From assembly GCF_030811535.1 (NCBI RefSeq), contig NZ_JAUSQX010000001.1, forward strand, positions 682,001 to 746,000: a stretch of DNA of 64,000 nt, read 5' to 3'. Positions 63,336-64,000 of the stretch are shown piece by piece. The notes under the pieces are model-generated. The model did not search any database. It had not been told where the DNA came from and saw nothing but the letters and a program-made list of their open reading frames with translations. Position numbers and translations under genes: made by a program. The stretch comes from Trueperella bonasi. GTDB taxonomy: Bacteria > Actinomycetota > Actinomycetes > Actinomycetales > Actinomycetaceae. How positions within the stretch are numbered: the first letter of the stretch is position 1; the number at the start of each line of letters is the position of its first letter.

Positions 63336-64000
63336 TTCGCCATATCATTCGGCGTGAATTTCAGACGCTGTCCAAAAGTAAGTCAATGCGGATTTCCACG
63401 GCGGTCATCGTCATTCTTATCTTGGTGGCCGGAGTGGTCGCACGCTTTGTTATGAGTGACGACGGCGATCAGGAGGAGGGCGCTCAACCGCCCGCCGCTT
63501 TGACCATCGCCGTGGAAGAGCAGATGGCCGATTACGCCGCACATCTGGAAGCATCTGGCCAGGGCGTGGTGGTCATCGAAAATATCGGCGAGGCCGAGGC
63601 GGAGAGTTTCTTGCGCGAGCGCGACGAAGCCGAGGTAGATGGCCCGGCCGTCGTTCTCGCGGGCGATCCGGGTGAGCCCCTAATCGTCGCACCCTCGGAC
63701 GGCGTTTCCGGGGCTGACCGCGTCTTGACGCATCTAGTCAACACGGCGGCCACTGCGTGGTTCATGGAATCCGAAGGACTCCAGCTCGACGACGCCGATT
63801 ACGCGGCGCTTTCTTCAACCATCGCCGTTCCGGTGGAGACGATCTCGTTCGGGGGCGCGAATCTGATTATGACTAACCCGGTGGGATACTTTACGTCCTT
63901 GGCCGGCATCTTTGTCATGTTCATGATGATCATGATGGGAATTACGACCATCGCAAACGGCGTCCTCGAAGAAAAGTCCTCGCGAGTGGTTGAGATCATT
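63332..64000 (+). CDS. ABC-2 permease (NatB-like), 3' end outside window
   Basis: The first 223 residues are visible. A membrane segment lies at about residues 20-40, followed by a large extracytoplasmic domain (about 42-180) rich in acidic residues, then membrane segments near 185-212. The sequence MGITTIANGVLEEKSSRVVEI (last residues) is the hallmark of NatB/CcmB-like ABC-2 permeases. It starts inside the ATPase stop (ATGA). NatAB systems export sodium or drugs; the substrate here is not known. Confidence 0.9.
   Translation, partial: MIRHIIRREFQTLSKSKSMRISTAVIVILILVAGVVARFVMSDDGDQEEGAQPPAALTIAVEEQMADYAAHLEASGQGVVVIENIGEAEAESFLRERDEAEVDGPAVVLAGDPGEPLIVAPSDGVSGADRVLTHLVNTAATAWFMESEGLQLDDADYAALSSTIAVPVETISFGGANLIMTNPVGYFTSLAGIFVMFMMIMMGITTIANGVLEEKSSRVVEII

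Overview
The window looks like chromosomal DNA of a moderately high-GC actinobacterium, most likely an Actinomycetaceae member of the Trueperella/Arcanobacterium/Actinobaculum type. This genus-level guess is inference. It rests on a mycothiol-conjugate amidase (mca), a DUF222/HNH '13E12' endonuclease gene, an actinobacterial gene order glmU-prs-rplY-pth-mfd-eno-ftsB-DUF501-ppx, ShineDalgarno sites of the AAGGAGG type, and frequent GTG/TTG starts. No insertion sequence, prophage, rRNA operon or CRISPR array is visible.

Layout. 1-7.2 kb: end of a glutamate dehydrogenase, an unrecognised membrane protein, a DUF222-HNH gene broken by one in-frame stop, a methyltransferase, a metal-regulator box in front of a decayed reading frame, a GNAT acetyltransferase, arfB and a remnant of an alpha/beta hydrolase. 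7.2-12.4 kb: a sugar-acid module (zinc alcohol dehydrogenase, complete TRAP transporter, divergent GntR regulator). 12.3-26.7 kb: mostly housekeeping genes (ychF, an antiporter, rmuC, ispH, xseAB, a sugar kinase, a cis-prenyl transferase, a TrhA-like protein, PPK2, mca, greA, msrA, FKBP). 26.9-32.3 kb: proline use, putP and a fused putA, divergently arranged. 32.4-35.0 kb: a YtrA-like GntR-ABC operon. 35.6-41.2 kb: a second sugar-acid module (GntP permease, 3-hydroxyacid dehydrogenase, DUF1537 kinase, GntR regulator, SDR) on the minus strand. 41.4-46.7 kb: Bax-inhibitor protein, two ABC pseudogenes, an MFS transporter, an odd tRNA and nhaA. 46.7-60.6 kb: the conserved ppx/DUF501/ftsB/eno ... 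mfd/pth/rplY/prs/glmU/tRNA-Gln block. 60.7-64 kb: a TetR gene and a self-regulated winged-helix/ABC transporter operon that runs off the window.

The most unusual region is 50,996-52,606. A two-gene cassette sits between eno and mfd and encodes an AAA ATPase and a PD-(D/E)XK-type nuclease-like protein, which resembles a small anti-phage defence pair. Both genes carry what looks like a single-base frameshift, but the reading frames on each side remain clean and can be joined by eye. Two copies of an ~82-bp structured repeat (35,332 and 57,103), a large AT-rich cruciform (57,004-57,086), a tRNA with a UAA anticodon and a short variable loop (45,176), a GlmU that lacks most of its acetyltransferase domain, and a pair of operators over one promoter (61,371-61,420) are the other points that deserve attention. 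At least seven genes are broken by point lesions or deletions, so recent gene decay (or sequencing error) is a theme of the accessory parts.
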